A stretch of 64,000 nucleotides of DNA from Sphingomonas kyeonggiensis (GTDB lineage: Bacteria > Pseudomonadota > Alphaproteobacteria > Sphingomonadales > Sphingomonadaceae). This document shows, one piece after another, positions 36,880 to 46,651 of this stretch. The stretch covers positions 1-64,000 of the forward strand of contig NZ_JACIEH010000001.1 in assembly GCF_014196745.1 (NCBI RefSeq), read 5' to 3'. The notes below the pieces were generated by a model. The model saw only the letters and a list, made by a program, of their open reading frames with translations. It searched no databases and had not been told where the DNA came from. The stretch's first letter is position 1. Every line of letters begins with the position of its first letter. Both the position numbers and the translations under genes were made by a program.

Positions 36880-37896
36880 ATGATCGAGACGACCCGCCGC
36901 GCATTGCTGGGCGGCATGGCGGCGCTGCCCTTCCTGCCCGGCGTGGCGCTTGGCGAGACGGTGGGGGGCATCACCCGGCTCGATCCCGCGCTCGACGCGC
37001 TGATCGATGCGAAGAGCCCGATCGAAGTGATCGCTCGCGGCTTCAAATGGGCCGAGGGGCCGGCCTGGGCGAAGAAGGGCGGCTATCTGCTCTTCTCCGA
37101 CGTGCCGGAGAACATCGCCTATCGCTGGAAGGCGGGCGAGGGGGCGAAGCCGTTCCTGGTGCCTTCGGGCCTGGCCGGGCCGATCCCGGCCGGGGTGCGC
37201 GAGGCGGGATCCAACGGGATGCTCGTCGATGCGAAGGGCGACCTGCTGATGGCGGATTCGGGCACCCGGGCAATCGCGCGGGTGAACCTGGCGACGAAGA
37301 AGAAGACGATCGTCGTCGGCGAATATGAGGGCAAGAAGTTCAGCAGCTGCAACGACCTGGTGGTCGGGCGGGGCGGGATCATCTACTTCACCGATCCGCC
37401 TTACGGCCTGAGCGAGGGCGATGAATCGCCGCTCAAGCAGCTTCCCTTCAACGGGGTGTACCGGGTGAATGCCGATGGCAGCGACGTGTCGCTGATCGAC
37501 AAGAGCCTGAAGCGGCCGAACGGGATCGGTATCTCGCCGGGGTTCGACCGGCTCTATGTCAGCCAGTCCGATCCCGACAATGCGAAGATTTTCATCTGCG
37601 AGCTGGCGGCGGACGGGTCCGCGAGTTCGGAGCTGGTGCCGTTCGTCGATTTCTCGGCCGAGGTGGCGCAAAAGCTGCCGGGCCTGCCCGACGGGATGAA
37701 GGTGGCAAAGAGCGGGCATCTGTTCGCCAGCGGGCCGGGCGGGATCTGGGTGATTTCGCCGGCGGGCAAGAAGCTGGGCGTGATCGGTACCGGCAAGGCG
37801 GCGGCGAACTGCTGCTTCGGCGAGGACGGGAAGACGCTGTTCGTCACCTCGTCGGACATGGTGGTGAAGCTGCGGCTGAAGGTTTCCGGGTGGTAG
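36880..37896 (+). CDS. SMP-30/gluconolactonase-family periplasmic hydrolase
   Basis: The protein has 338 aa. ATG 36880 is chosen because GGAG lies 9 bases upstream and a Tat-type signal follows (ETTRRALLGGMAALPFLPGV); longer starts at 36814 and 36850 are possible. Propeller motifs are GFKWAEGPAWAKKGGYLLFS, which supplies the metal-binding Glu, then SCNDLVVGRGGIIYFTDPPY, with the Asn-Asp pair, and LKRPNGIGISPGFDRLYVSQ. The family opens sugar lactones using a divalent metal. It likely works on the product of the neighbouring Gfo/Idh/MocA oxidoreductase. The substrate is not determined. Confidence 0.9.
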   Translation: MIETTRRALLGGMAALPFLPGVALGETVGGITRLDPALDALIDAKSPIEVIARGFKWAEGPAWAKKGGYLLFSDVPENIAYRWKAGEGAKPFLVPSGLAGPIPAGVREAGSNGMLVDAKGDLLMADSGTRAIARVNLATKKKTIVVGEYEGKKFSSCNDLVVGRGGIIYFTDPPYGLSEGDESPLKQLPFNGVYRVNADGSDVSLIDKSLKRPNGIGISPGFDRLYVSQSDPDNAKIFICELAADGSASSELVPFVDFSAEVAQKLPGLPDGMKVAKSGHLFASGPGGIWVISPAGKKLGVIGTGKAAANCCFGEDGKTLFVTSSDMVVKLRLKVSGW

Positions 37897-37902
37897 CACC
37901 CT

Positions 37903-38050
37903 AATTCCTCCCCCCGCTTGCTGGGGGAGGGGGACCATTCGCACAGCGAATGGTGGAGGGGCGCGCCAGGCACCGGCGCGTGCCGCGCCGCCCCTCCACC
38001 ACCGCCTTCGGCGGCGGTCCCCCTCCCCGAGACAAGCTCGGGGAGGAATT
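37903..38050. repeat. Dyad-symmetric repeat, family E copy 2
   Basis: This 148-bp element has ends AATTCCTCCCC and GGGGAGGAATT. Internal variable stems are ATTCG-cacag-CGAAT after GGGGGACC and ACCGCC-ttc-GGCGGC before GGTCCCCCTCCCC. A GC-rich centre (about 37967-37992) lies between GGTGGAGGGGC and GCCCCTCCACC. It separates the gluconolactonase and Nudix genes. Confidence 0.88.
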
Positions 38051-38089
38051 GATTTGGCCATCGCTCGGCGCACCACCTACACCCGTTCC

Positions 38090-38836
38090 ATGACCGACGA
38101 ACCCGCGATTCCCGCCGCGACCGTGATCGTGATCCGCGACGTGCCCGGCGGGGCACCCGAACTGCTGATGGTCGAGCGTGCCGCGGCGATGTCGTTCGCG
38201 GGCGGGGCGCTGGTGTTTCCGGGCGGGCGCGTCGATCCCGGCGACTTCGTGTTGGCCGGGCTGCACGGCGGCGGCGAGACCGAGGAACAGGCGGCGCGGA
38301 TCGCGGCGATCCGCGAGACGCTGGAGGAAGCGGGAGTCGCAGTCGGGCTCGATCCGGCCGGCGCGATGACCGCGCTGCGCGATCGGCTCTATGCCGGCGA
38401 GCCGATGGGGGAACTGCTCGAAGAGGCGGGCGCCGCGCTCGCGCTCGACGCGCTGGTGCCGTTCGCGCGCTGGCTGCCGGCGGGGGTGCACCACAAGGTG
38501 TTCGACACGCGCTTCTACCTGGTCCGCGCGCCCGAGGGGGCCGAGCCGCTGGTGGACGGCAACGAGAATGTCCGCGTGTTCTGGGCGAGCGCGCGGGCGG
38601 TGCTCGAGGCGGCGGACCGGGGCGAGGCGCACATCATCTTCCCGACCCGGCGCAACCTCGAGCGGCTGGCGCTGTTCGGTTCGTTCGAGGATGTGGTGGC
38701 GGATGCCCGCGCACACCCGGTGCGCACCATCACGCCGTGGATCGAGGAGCGGGGCGGCGAGCGGCATCTCTGCATCCCCGACGATCTCGGCTATCCGGTC
38801 ACCTCGCAGCGGCTCGACGAGGCGATCCGCGCGTGA
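38090..38836 (+). CDS. Nudix hydrolase, NUDT7/NUDT19-like
   Basis: The protein has 248 aa. ATG 38090 is preferred to TTG 38054 at the edge of the repeat. The Nudix box is split by an insert: FAGGALVFPGGRVDPGDF, then about 25 residues, then AAIRETLEEAGVAVG with the metal-binding Glu residues. An insert of this kind between GG and R-E-x-x-E-E is typical of the NUDT19/NUDT7 group, which can hydrolyse CoA or acyl-CoA esters. The long C-terminal part has FPTRRNLERLALFGSFEDVV, also typical. The reaction is X-linked nucleoside diphosphate cleavage; the exact substrate is inferred only. Its stop overlaps the next gene's GTG. Confidence 0.85.
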   Translation: MTDEPAIPAATVIVIRDVPGGAPELLMVERAAAMSFAGGALVFPGGRVDPGDFVLAGLHGGGETEEQAARIAAIRETLEEAGVAVGLDPAGAMTALRDRLYAGEPMGELLEEAGAALALDALVPFARWLPAGVHHKVFDTRFYLVRAPEGAEPLVDGNENVRVFWASARAVLEAADRGEAHIIFPTRRNLERLALFGSFEDVVADARAHPVRTITPWIEERGGERHLCIPDDLGYPVTSQRLDEAIRA

Positions 38837-39567
38837 AGGACCTGCGCCGGGCGATCCTGGCGACGGTCCTGTTCGCGGTGCTGCTCGGCGCGGGGTTGCT
38901 GGCCTGGGCGGCGCTGCGCGGGTGGCCGCAGGATTTGCCCTGGACGCGGCTCGACCTGGGCCAGCCGATCGGCCTCTTCACCGGGCGCAAGCTCGCCGGC
39001 CTGACCGACGATTTCGCCGAGTGCCGCGCGCTGCTTCGCTCGGCGGGGGTGCGCTACACGGTGCTGGCCAGGGTGGCGGGCGAGGATGCGCAGTGCGGCT
39101 ATGCCGATGGCGTGCGGCTCGCGCCGGGCGGATCGCGGGGGATCGGGTTCAGCCCGGTGAACCTGGGCACGTCCTGCCCGGTGGCGGCGGCGCTGTCGCT
39201 ATGGGAATGGGAGGTGGTCCAGCCGGCGGCGCGGAAGCATTTCGGGGCGGCGGTGACGCAGATCGAGCATCTCGGCAGCTATTCGTGCCGGCGGATGTAC
39301 GGGCGCAGCGCCGGGGACTGGAGCGAGCATGCGACGGCGGACGCGATAGACGTGGCGGGGTTCCGCCTGGCCGATGGGACGCGGATCAGCGTGCTCAAGG
39401 ACTGGGGTGAGGGCGGGGAGAAGGCCGCGTTCCTGCGCGAGGTGCGCGGCGGCGCATGCCGGCTGTTCTCGACCGTGCTCTCGCCGGACTACAATGCAGC
39501 GCACCGCGATCACCTGCACCTCGACGAAGCGGAGCGGGGCGAGATGGGGTGGCGGGCGTGTAGGTGA
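38833..39567 (+). CDS. Extensin-like C-terminal domain protein
   Basis: The protein has 244 aa; GTG 38833 is fixed by the GTGA overlap with the Nudix stop. The N-terminal anchor is AILATVLFAVLLGAGLLAWA. The extensin-like domain (about 60-240) shows SCPVAAALSLWEWEVVQPAA, then LGSYSCRRMYGR, SEHATADAIDVAGFRLADG and HRDHLHLDEAERG. The His/Asp residues (SEHATADAIDV, HLH) resemble the zinc site of peptidoglycan LAS-type (VanY/MepA) peptidases, so a cell-wall role is plausible. No enzymatic activity is established for this family as far as I know. Confidence 0.85.
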   Translation: MKDLRRAILATVLFAVLLGAGLLAWAALRGWPQDLPWTRLDLGQPIGLFTGRKLAGLTDDFAECRALLRSAGVRYTVLARVAGEDAQCGYADGVRLAPGGSRGIGFSPVNLGTSCPVAAALSLWEWEVVQPAARKHFGAAVTQIEHLGSYSCRRMYGRSAGDWSEHATADAIDVAGFRLADGTRISVLKDWGEGGEKAAFLREVRGGACRLFSTVLSPDYNAAHRDHLHLDEAERGEMGWRACR

Positions 39568-39608
39568 GGGGTCCCCTCCCCCGCTTCGCGAGGGAGGAGT
39601 TCTAGTCG

Positions 39609-40160
39609 TCAGTTCGGCAGGGCGGCCGAGTCGACCTTTTCCACCCAGGCCGGGTAGAAGCTCGGCTGGCGGTTCGACCAGCCCGAGGCGGTCGCCGCGG
39701 CTTCGCTGATCGACTGGAGCAGCTTGCGGCGCAGCTCGGGATGGAGGTGCGGCAGCGCGGCCGCGGCGCAGAAGGCCGAGGGGAGCCACGGGCGCACTTC
39801 GGCGCCGATCAGCCGCTCGTAGAGGAAGCGGAAGGCCGAGAAGCTGGTCAGGCGGCCCTGGCTGAGGTCGAAGGCGGCGATGGCGACGAGCGGGGCCATG
39901 AACGGCTCGATCGAGTCGAGGTCGCTGTCGTCGGGCATCAGGGCGCGGACTTCCTCGAGGCGCTCGTAGATATGCGCCTGGGCGCGGATGCTGGCGGCCT
40001 CGACTACGTCGCGCGACCAGCGCACCATGGCGTCGTCCCGCTCCAGGCCGATATCGAGCGAGCGGCGCACATAGCGCTGGGTCGCTGCGGTGAATCCCGC
40101 GAATTCCTTCATTTCTGCCAGCGTCATCGCGCCTTCGGCCGGCTTAGCTCTTGCTCCCAT
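39609..40160 (-). CDS. Conserved hypothetical protein
   Basis: The protein has 183 aa and I recognise no named family. It is mainly helical and soluble, with no signal peptide. Notable segments are MTLAEMKEFAGFTAATQRYV, ERLEEVRALMPDDSDLDSIE, SFSAFRFLYERLIGAEVRPW and WSNRQPSFYPAWVEKVDSA. The alternative start M12 would remove a short basic tail. It is a single gene convergent with the extensin-like gene. An inverted repeat, GGTTAAcgggttgcTTAACC (40216-40235), lies 56 bases upstream of its start and may be an operator. Confidence 0.7.
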   Translation of the reverse strand: MGARAKPAEGAMTLAEMKEFAGFTAATQRYVRRSLDIGLERDDAMVRWSRDVVEAASIRAQAHIYERLEEVRALMPDDSDLDSIEPFMAPLVAIAAFDLSQGRLTSFSAFRFLYERLIGAEVRPWLPSAFCAAAALPHLHPELRRKLLQSISEAAATASGWSNRQPSFYPAWVEKVDSAALPN

Positions 40161-40583
40161 GGCTCAATACTCCCACCCCAATAATTACCCTCCGGGACAG
40201 ATACTGCGCCCATATGGTTAACGGGTTGCTTAACCTGTCGTCGTTCCCCGTTCATCATAGGAACTTATGTGATTCCGCGGCGCAACATGGTTGCGATGAA
40301 CCGAAGTCCCTTCTGTGGAAAACCTTGGCGGGTGATGGGCTTGGGGAGGGATATTGCCCATTCGTGGCGTGTCCGGGTCCGGGTTACTCCGGAGGAACGG
40401 AAGGGGTTTCCGGGCCGGGGCGTACGTAGTTTCCGGGCAAAGGTTCCCCAGGCAGCGGGGTTTTTTGCAGGTCATCGGCTCGTCGCAACGGTTCGTCGGA
40501 TCGGCGAGCCGCGGGGGTGTACTTCACGCCTATAGTTTGGTCAGTCGCACTCAACACCTGACTGCTTCCTGACCGGGGGGTCC
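40161..40583. other. Long gap between divergent genes, with an inverted repeat and a likely promoter
   Basis: No gene is supported in these 423 bases; short open frames overlap on both strands without start signals. The visible structures are the dyad at 40216-40235 and TATAGT near 40532, a possible -10 for the CHAP gene though its -35 is poor. A long 5' leader or a small RNA is possible but I see no known motif. Confidence 0.4.
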
Positions 40584-41153
40584 ATGAATTTCCGCGTTTT
40601 TGCAGCGCGTTTCGCGCTGATGGCTGTTTGCACGCTGATGATGGCCGCTCCCCAGGCGGCTTCGGCCAAGGGCCGTACCTTCTGGCAGTGCGCGCCTTAC
40701 GCTCGTGAGATCTCCGGCGTGAACATCCATGGCAATGCCTGGACCTGGTGGAACCAGGCCGCCGGTCGCTACCAGCGCGGCGAGGCCCCGAAGATCGGCG
40801 CCGTCATGTCGTTCCAGCGCACCTCGAAGATGCCGCTCGGTCACGTCGCGATGGTCAGCCAGGTCGTCAGCGACCGCGAAGTGCTGCTCACCCACGCCAA
40901 CTGGTCGCGCGCCGGCGGCATCGAGCGCAACGTCCGCGCCATCGACGTGTCGCCGAACGGCGACTGGAGCGAAGTGAAGGTGTGGTTCGCACCGGTCGGT
41001 GGCCTCGGCACCTCGGTCTATCCGGTCAACGGCTTCATCTATTCGGGCGGCGCACCGCGCGACTTCAGCGAAGACGATTTCAAGCCGTCGCTCGACCTCG
41101 ACCTCAGCGACCTGATGGCCGAAGCCAAGAACGAGACGCCCGACGCGGGCTGA
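40584..41153 (+). CDS. Secreted CHAP-domain protein, probable cell-wall amidase/endopeptidase
   Basis: The protein has 189 aa, ATG 40584 behind GGGGGG. A signal peptide (ALMAVCTLMMAAPQAASA) is cleaved before KGRTFWQC. The CHAP domain (about 30-140) has the catalytic Cys in FWQCAPYAREISG, the His in MPLGHVAMVSQVVS and a polar third residue in LLTHANWS. CHAP enzymes cut amide bonds in peptidoglycan or glutathionyl-spermidine. The C-terminal Asp/Leu-rich tail (about 160-189) is unusual and unexplained. A strong terminator follows. Confidence 0.9.
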   Translation: MNFRVFAARFALMAVCTLMMAAPQAASAKGRTFWQCAPYAREISGVNIHGNAWTWWNQAAGRYQRGEAPKIGAVMSFQRTSKMPLGHVAMVSQVVSDREVLLTHANWSRAGGIERNVRAIDVSPNGDWSEVKVWFAPVGGLGTSVYPVNGFIYSGGAPRDFSEDDFKPSLDLDLSDLMAEAKNETPDAG

Positions 41154-41181
41154 TCGGTTCGACGGTCAGGACTGGATTTGG

Positions 41182-41206
41182 AAAGGCCCGGTTTTGCCGG
41201 GCCTTT
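41182..41206. terminator. Bidirectional intrinsic terminator
   Basis: Perfect 10-bp stem AAAGGCCCGG (41182-41191) and CCGGGCCTTT (41197-41206) with loop TTTTG, between the convergent CHAP and msrB genes. The flanking A and T runs allow it to serve both strands. Confidence 0.9.
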
Positions 41207-41212
41207 TCGCGT

Positions 41213-41695
41213 CTAGGCCTTGGGCACGAACGCCAGTGCCACGCCGTTCATGCAATAGCGCTTGCCGGTGGGGCGGGGGCCGTCGTCGAAGACATGGCCG
41301 AGATGCCCGCCGCAGCGGCGGCAGCGGACTTCGGTGCGGCTCATGCCGAGCGAGTTATCCGCATCGGTGGCCACGGCACTGGGCAAGGGCTGCCAGAAGC
41401 TCGGCCAGCCGGTGCCGCTGTCGAACTTGGTGGTCGAGCTGAACAAAGGCAGCGCGCAGCCGGCGCAGGTGAAGGTGCCGGCGCGGTGCTCCTTGTTGAG
41501 CGGACTCGAGAACGCGTACTCGGTCGCGCCTTGGCGCAGCACGCGATAGGCGGCGGGGCTGAGCCGCTTGCGCCACTCGGCATCGCTGAGCGCGAAGGGG
41601 AATTTCTGCGCGGCCTCGGCAGGCGCGCCCCCGCATGCGGCGGTAAGGGCGCCGAGACCGGCGATCGTGAGGAAGCTGCGGCGGTTGGTTTCCAT
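41213..41695 (-). CDS. msrB: Peptide-methionine (R)-S-oxide reductase, exported
   Basis: The protein has 160 aa. It reduces methionine-R-sulfoxide in proteins. All family marks are present: the zinc pairs CAGC and CRRC, the core FDSGTGWPSFWQP, GHLGHVFDDGPRPTGKRYC and the catalytic Cys in RYCMNG. The N-terminus has a twin-arginine-type signal (TNRRSFLTIAGLGALTAAC), and the Cys at its end could be lipidated. It therefore acts in the periplasm or on the inner-membrane face and repairs envelope proteins. No msrA is adjacent. Confidence 0.95.
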   Translation of the reverse strand: METNRRSFLTIAGLGALTAACGGAPAEAAQKFPFALSDAEWRKRLSPAAYRVLRQGATEYAFSSPLNKEHRAGTFTCAGCALPLFSSTTKFDSGTGWPSFWQPLPSAVATDADNSLGMSRTEVRCRRCGGHLGHVFDDGPRPTGKRYCMNGVALAFVPKA

Positions 41696-41765
41696 GGGTG
41701 GGATGTGGGGAGGGACGGGGCGACCGTCCAGTATCCGTTGGTAGGGTGGGGCTCCCTTACTTCGC

Positions 41766-41791
41766 CATTCCCGCCTGCGCGGGGATGACGG
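41766..41791. repeat. Half copy of repeat family F
   Basis: ATTCCCGCCTGCGCGGGGATGACGGG-type sequence matches one arm of the inverted repeat at 29831-29912. It is itself a dyad (CCCGCCTGCGCGGGG) and lies between msrB and the P450 gene. Confidence 0.7.
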
Positions 41792-41807
41792 GTATGGGAG
41801 TGGGAGC

Positions 41808-43049
41808 TCAATAGTGGCTCAGCTCGACCGGGAGCTTCTTGTAGCCATGGACGAAGCAGGCGGCGACGCGCTCGGGTTCGCCGGTGACGTTCACGCGCAG
41901 CCGGCGCTTGGCCATTTCCTCCATCAGCACGCCGATCTGCAGCTCGGCGAGGCGGGCGCCGACGCAGCGGTGGATGCCGTGGCCGAAGGCGAGATGCCGC
42001 CGCGCATTCTCGCGATCGACGATGATGCTGTCGGCATCCTGGAAGACGCTCTCGTCGCGGTTCGCCGAGATGTACCAGAGGCCGAGCTTGTCGCCCTCGC
42101 GGATCTTGTGGCCGTCCAGCTCGGTATCCTGGGTCGCGGTGCGGCGCATGTGCGAGAGCGGGGTCTGCCAGCGGATGATCTCCTGCGTGGCATTGTGGAT
42201 CAGCCCGGGATTGGCCTCGAGCTTGGCGCGTTCGTCGGGGAACTGGTTGAGCCCCCAGGCATAGGCGCTCATCGAATTGCGGGTGGTATCGTTGCCGCCG
42301 ACGATGAGGAGGATGAGGTTCCCGAGGAACTCCATCTGGTCCATGTGGCTCATCGCATCCGAATGGATCATCATCGAGATCAGGTCGGGCGTCGGCTCCT
42401 TGCCGACCTTGCCCTGCCAGAGATTGCCGAAATAGGCGGCGCACTCGAACAGGATCTGGCGGCGCTCCTCCTTGCGGACCGGGTCCTTGGCGATCTCGAT
42501 GTCGCCGGCCCAGTCGGACCAATAGGTGAGCTTGCGGCGCTCTTCCCAGGGAAAGTCGAACAGCAGCGCCAGCATCTGGGTGGTCAGCTCGATCGAGACC
42601 TGGTCGACCCAGTCGAACTCCTGGCCGACCGGCAGCGAATCGAGGATCTCGGCGGTGCGCATCCGGATATTGTCGCTCATCCGCACCATCTCGCTGGGCG
42701 TGAAGGCGGGGGCGACGGTGCGGCGCTGATCGGTGTGCTTGGGCCGGTCCATCGCGATGAACATCGGCATCTTGATGTCGCCCTCCGCCATGTCGGCGAT
42801 GGTGATGCCGCCGGCTTCGGACGAGAAGATCTCGGGCAGCGACTCGACCTGGACGAGCGGCTTGTAGGTGGTGATCGACCAGAAGGGGCCGAAGGCGCTG
42901 TTCTCGGTATAGTGGATACCGCCACGGGCGCGCAGCTCGCGGAAGGGCTCGTGCCAAGTGTCGTCGCGGTAGAGCTCGGGACGGCTGACGTCGAGCGGAT
43001 CGACGCTCAAGCTGCCGGATGCCGCGGTTTCGGTCGCAAGCGTAGCCAT
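41808..43049 (-). CDS. Cytochrome P450, CYP153-like
   Basis: The protein has 413 aa. ATG 43049 is chosen because upstream codons run into a repeat element, and GAGAGG precedes it. The I-helix oxygen-binding motif is LLIVGGNDTTRNSMS. The E-x-x-R helix lies in NATQEIIRWQTPLSHMRR. The haem-Cys loop is LAFGHGIHRCVGARLAELQ. Features such as MFIAMDRPKHTDQRRTVAPA and the GGNDTTRNS helix match the CYP153 group, soluble alkane or fatty-acid terminal hydroxylases. Ferredoxin and ferredoxin reductase genes usually found beside CYP153 are absent here, so electrons must come from proteins encoded elsewhere. The exact family is inferred by motif only. Confidence 0.88.
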   Translation of the reverse strand: MATLATETAASGSLSVDPLDVSRPELYRDDTWHEPFRELRARGGIHYTENSAFGPFWSITTYKPLVQVESLPEIFSSEAGGITIADMAEGDIKMPMFIAMDRPKHTDQRRTVAPAFTPSEMVRMSDNIRMRTAEILDSLPVGQEFDWVDQVSIELTTQMLALLFDFPWEERRKLTYWSDWAGDIEIAKDPVRKEERRQILFECAAYFGNLWQGKVGKEPTPDLISMMIHSDAMSHMDQMEFLGNLILLIVGGNDTTRNSMSAYAWGLNQFPDERAKLEANPGLIHNATQEIIRWQTPLSHMRRTATQDTELDGHKIREGDKLGLWYISANRDESVFQDADSIIVDRENARRHLAFGHGIHRCVGARLAELQIGVLMEEMAKRRLRVNVTGEPERVAACFVHGYKKLPVELSHY

Positions 43050-43153
43050 GCTGCCTCTCCTGTATTCTGCGGGGAGGGAATACCTAATTGACAGTCGTGT
43101 CAATAGTGAGAGGTGATAGGGGGCTTCCCGGTGGTGTCGGACGCATCTCTCCA

Positions 43154-43293
43154 AAATCCTCCCCCGGAGGGGGAGGGGGACCGCCGGCGAAGCCGGTGGT
43201 GGAGGGGTAGCGCGCCACAAGCGACATAGCCCGTGGAGAATACCCCTCCACCAGCCTGCGGCTGGTTCCCCTCCCCCTCCGGGGGAGGATTTA
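43154..43293. repeat. Dyad-symmetric repeat, family E copy 5
   Basis: This 140-bp element has ends AAATCCTCCCCC and GGGGGAGGATTTA. Variable stems are GCCGGC-gaa-GCCGGT and ACCAGCC-tgc-GGCTGGT. GGTGGAGGGG and CCCCTCCACC flank a 40-base centre. Its last bases supply the TAA stop of the ABC permease gene, so it touches coding sequence. Confidence 0.85.
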
Positions 43294-44519
43294 TTGAGTC
43301 GCCTCGATCTTCGCGCGGCGCTTGGGGCTGCCGGACTTGAGTACGCCGCGGCGGAACACCCGGGCGCCGACGGTGATGATGATCGCCACCCACAGCACCT
43401 GCCAGGCGAGCGCGAGCAGATGCGGCCAGATCGCCGGCGAGCTGCCCGCCAGCCCGATCATCGCGAAGGGCGAGCTGAACGGGAAGACCTGCGCCACCGT
43501 CTCGACCCAGGTGCCGGAGCGATTCGCTGCGCCCAGCGCCAGGCCGAACATCATCATCTGGAAGATGGTGATCGGCAGCGAGAGCATCTGCAGCTCGCGC
43601 TGGGTGGAAGTCAGCGCGCCGATGCTGAGGAACATCGCGCCGAGCAGCATGTAGGACATGGTGAAATAGGCGATGAACAGCAGCGCATAGGTGGGCGCCC
43701 CCATCGCCGCGACGAGGCTGGGGAAGCTGCCGGCGATTTCAGGCGGCAGCAGCCGGGTCGCGTTGATGATGATCGTCGCCCAGAACAGCACGAACAGCAC
43801 CGCGGCGCCGAACATGCCGATCAGCTTGCCGAAGAACACGCTTTCCAGCGGGACGGCGGCGGCGAGGATCTCGATCACCTTGTTCGAGCGCTCCTCGGCC
43901 ATGGTGCCGACGGCCTGCCCCGAAAGGAACAGGGTGAGGAAGAAGATCGCGAACACGCCGATCGAGGCGGCCTGGCCGCGCCCGGTGGGCGAGCCCTGGC
44001 CGCGACGCACCACCGTCTGGGTGACGGTGGCGAGCGGTTCGGCCTTGCCCAGCTTCTGGGCGCGCAGGCTCTGCTCGGCGAGCTGGGTGAGGAACTGCGC
44101 CTCGGTCCAGCCGCGGCGGGCATAGAGGACCTCGGGCTTGTCGAGCGGGCCGTAGAGCACGGCGGCGGCATCGAACTTGTCGCTGTCGAAATAGGCACGG
44201 GCCTGCGCTGCCGGATCGCCGGTCGGTGCTTCGATGGTGAGCGGCGGCGGCATGATCTCGCTCTTCCGGGGGAAGAGCTGGCGCAGCTGCTTGTCGGTCT
44301 CGATCAGGGTCGGTGCCTGTTCGGGCGGGGCGATCACCACCATCTTCATCTGCGAATCGTCGCCGACGATCGACTGGGCGCCGATCCCGCCGACCGCTCC
44401 GAAGCCGATCATCAGCACCGGCGCGAGCAGGAAGAGCAGGAAGGTGGGGGTGAAGACGGTGGCGGTGAAGTCGCGGCGGGCGACGGTCAGCGCCTGGCGC
44501 AGCATGCGCGCGAACTTGC

Positions 44520-44523
<4 letters not shown>
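43291..44523 (-). CDS. ABC transporter permease, NatB/YhaP-like sodium or drug exporter
   Basis: The protein has 410 aa; ATG 44523 overlaps the ATPase stop. It is an ABC-2 type permease. It has an N-terminal helix (FTPTFLLFLLAPVLMIGFGA), a large extracytoplasmic domain (about 50-200) and a cluster of helices from about 205 on (GVFAIFFLTLFLSGQAVGT, LIGMFGAAVLFVLFWATII, LLFIAYFTMSYMLLGAMFL). EERSNKVIEILAAAVPLESV is characteristic of the NatB/YhaP family. It forms the membrane channel for the ATPase encoded directly upstream. Confidence 0.88.
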
Positions 44524-45470
<947 letters not shown>

Positions 45471-45492
45471 GGTGCCTCGGCTGCGCCGAGGA

Positions 45493-45572
45493 CGGCACCA
45501 GCCCGCTCCCCCACCCGGCCTCCCACAGAATAATGCCGTTGGGAGGCCGGGTGGGGGAGCGGGCTGGTGCCG
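45493..45572. repeat. Perfect 32-bp inverted repeat between divergent genes
   Basis: Arms 45493-45524 and 45541-45572 are exact reverse complements, around a 16-base loop (ACAGAATAATGCCGTT). It occupies the short space between the divergent ABC exporter and queG genes, so it must overlap one or both promoters. It differs in sequence from families E and F, although both arms contain CCCCCAC/GTGGGGG-type tracts. Confidence 0.9.
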
Positions 45573-45601
45573 CGAACCGAATAACGTGGTAGCGGGCCTG
45601 C

Positions 45602-46651
45602 GTGGAACAGCACAAGCCACTGGAAGCACTAATAAAGGCCAAAGCCGCCGAAATCGGGTTCGGGGCGTGCGGGATCGCGCGCGCGGATGCGGCGCCGAAG
45701 ACCGCCGAGCGACTGCGGCAATGGCTGGAGGACGGGCGCCACGGCTCGATGCTGTGGATGGAGGAGCGGGCGCATCACCGCGAGAGCCCGGCGGGGCTGT
45801 GGCCCGAAGTGAAGTCGGTGATCTCGCTGGGGATGAGCTATGCGCCGGCGCGCGACCCGCTGGCGCTGGCCGGGCATGGCGAGATCGGGCGGATCTCCAC
45901 CTATGCCCAGGGCCAGGACTATCACGATGTCGTCAAGCGGCGACTGAAGGAGCTGGCGCGCTGGCTGGTCGCCGAAGCGCCGGGGACCGACCTGAAGGTG
46001 TTCGTCGATACCGCGCCGGTGATGGAGAAGCCGCTCGCCGAGGCGGCGGGGCTGGGCTGGCAGGGCAAGCACACCAACCTGGTGAGCCGCAGCCATGGCA
46101 GCTGGCTGTTCCTCGCGGCGATCTACACGACGGCGGAGCTGGTGCCCGATGCGCGGGTGCGCACCACTTGCGGCAGCTGCGACGCGTGCCAGACGGCATG
46201 CCCGACCGATGCCTTCCCGGCGCCGTACCAGCTCGATGCGCGGCGCTGCATCTCGTACCTGACGATCGAGCACAAGGGGCCGATCCCGGAGGAGTTCCGC
46301 GAAGGCATCGGCAACCGCATCTATGGCTGCGACGATTGCCTGGCGGTGTGCCCGTGGAACAAGTTCGCCCATGCGGCCCAGGCGAACCTGGCGTTCGTGC
46401 CGCGCGCTGAGCTGACCGCGCCGGCGCTGGCCGACCTGCTGGCCCTGGACGATGCGGGGTTCCGCGAGGTGTTCTCGGGCTCGCCGATCAAGCGGATCGG
46501 GCGCGACCGGATGATGCGCAATTGCCTGATCGCGGCGGGGAACAGTGGGGACCCCGCCCTGGTGGCGCCGGTGCGGGCGCTGCTGGAGGATCCGGACGAG
46601 ACGGTGCGCGAAGCGGCGGGATGGGCGCTGGGGAGGCTGGCGGACGGCTAG
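45602..46651 (+). CDS. queG: tRNA epoxyqueuosine reductase
   Basis: The protein has 349 aa with GTG 45602. QueG is a cobalamin and 4Fe-4S enzyme that reduces epoxyqueuosine to queuosine in the anticodon wobble position. Visible motifs are [32 protein letters not shown] with the catalytic Asp, [20 protein letters not shown], and two ferredoxin-type clusters, [16 protein letters not shown] and [17 protein letters not shown]-terminal HEAT-like repeat (about 310-345) is present. It is monocistronic and overlaps the convergent methyltransferase gene by 4 bp. Confidence 0.96.
   Translation: MEQHKPLEALIKAKAAEIGFGACGIARADAAPKTAERLRQWLEDGRHGSMLWMEERAHHRESPAGLWPEVKSVISLGMSYAPARDPLALAGHGEIGRISTYAQGQDYHDVVKRRLKELARWLVAEAPGTDLKVFVDTAPVMEKPLAEAAGLGWQGKHTNLVSRSHGSWLFLAAIYTTAELVPDARVRTTCGSCDACQTACPTDAFPAPYQLDARRCISYLTIEHKGPIPEEFREGIGNRIYGCDDCLAVCPWNKFAHAAQANLAFVPRAELTAPALADLLALDDAGFREVFSGSPIKRIGRDRMMRNCLIAAGNSGDPALVAPVRALLEDPDETVREAAGWALGRLADG

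Noticed and set aside
39199..39789. 196-codon minus-strand frame across the end of the extensin-like gene
   Set aside because: Overlaps two supported genes, starts within one of them and is Pro/Arg-rich without recognisable motifs.
40216..40235. CtrA-type TTAA-N7-TTAA box
   Set aside because: The two TTAA elements are 8 bases apart, not 7. It is reported only as an inverted repeat.
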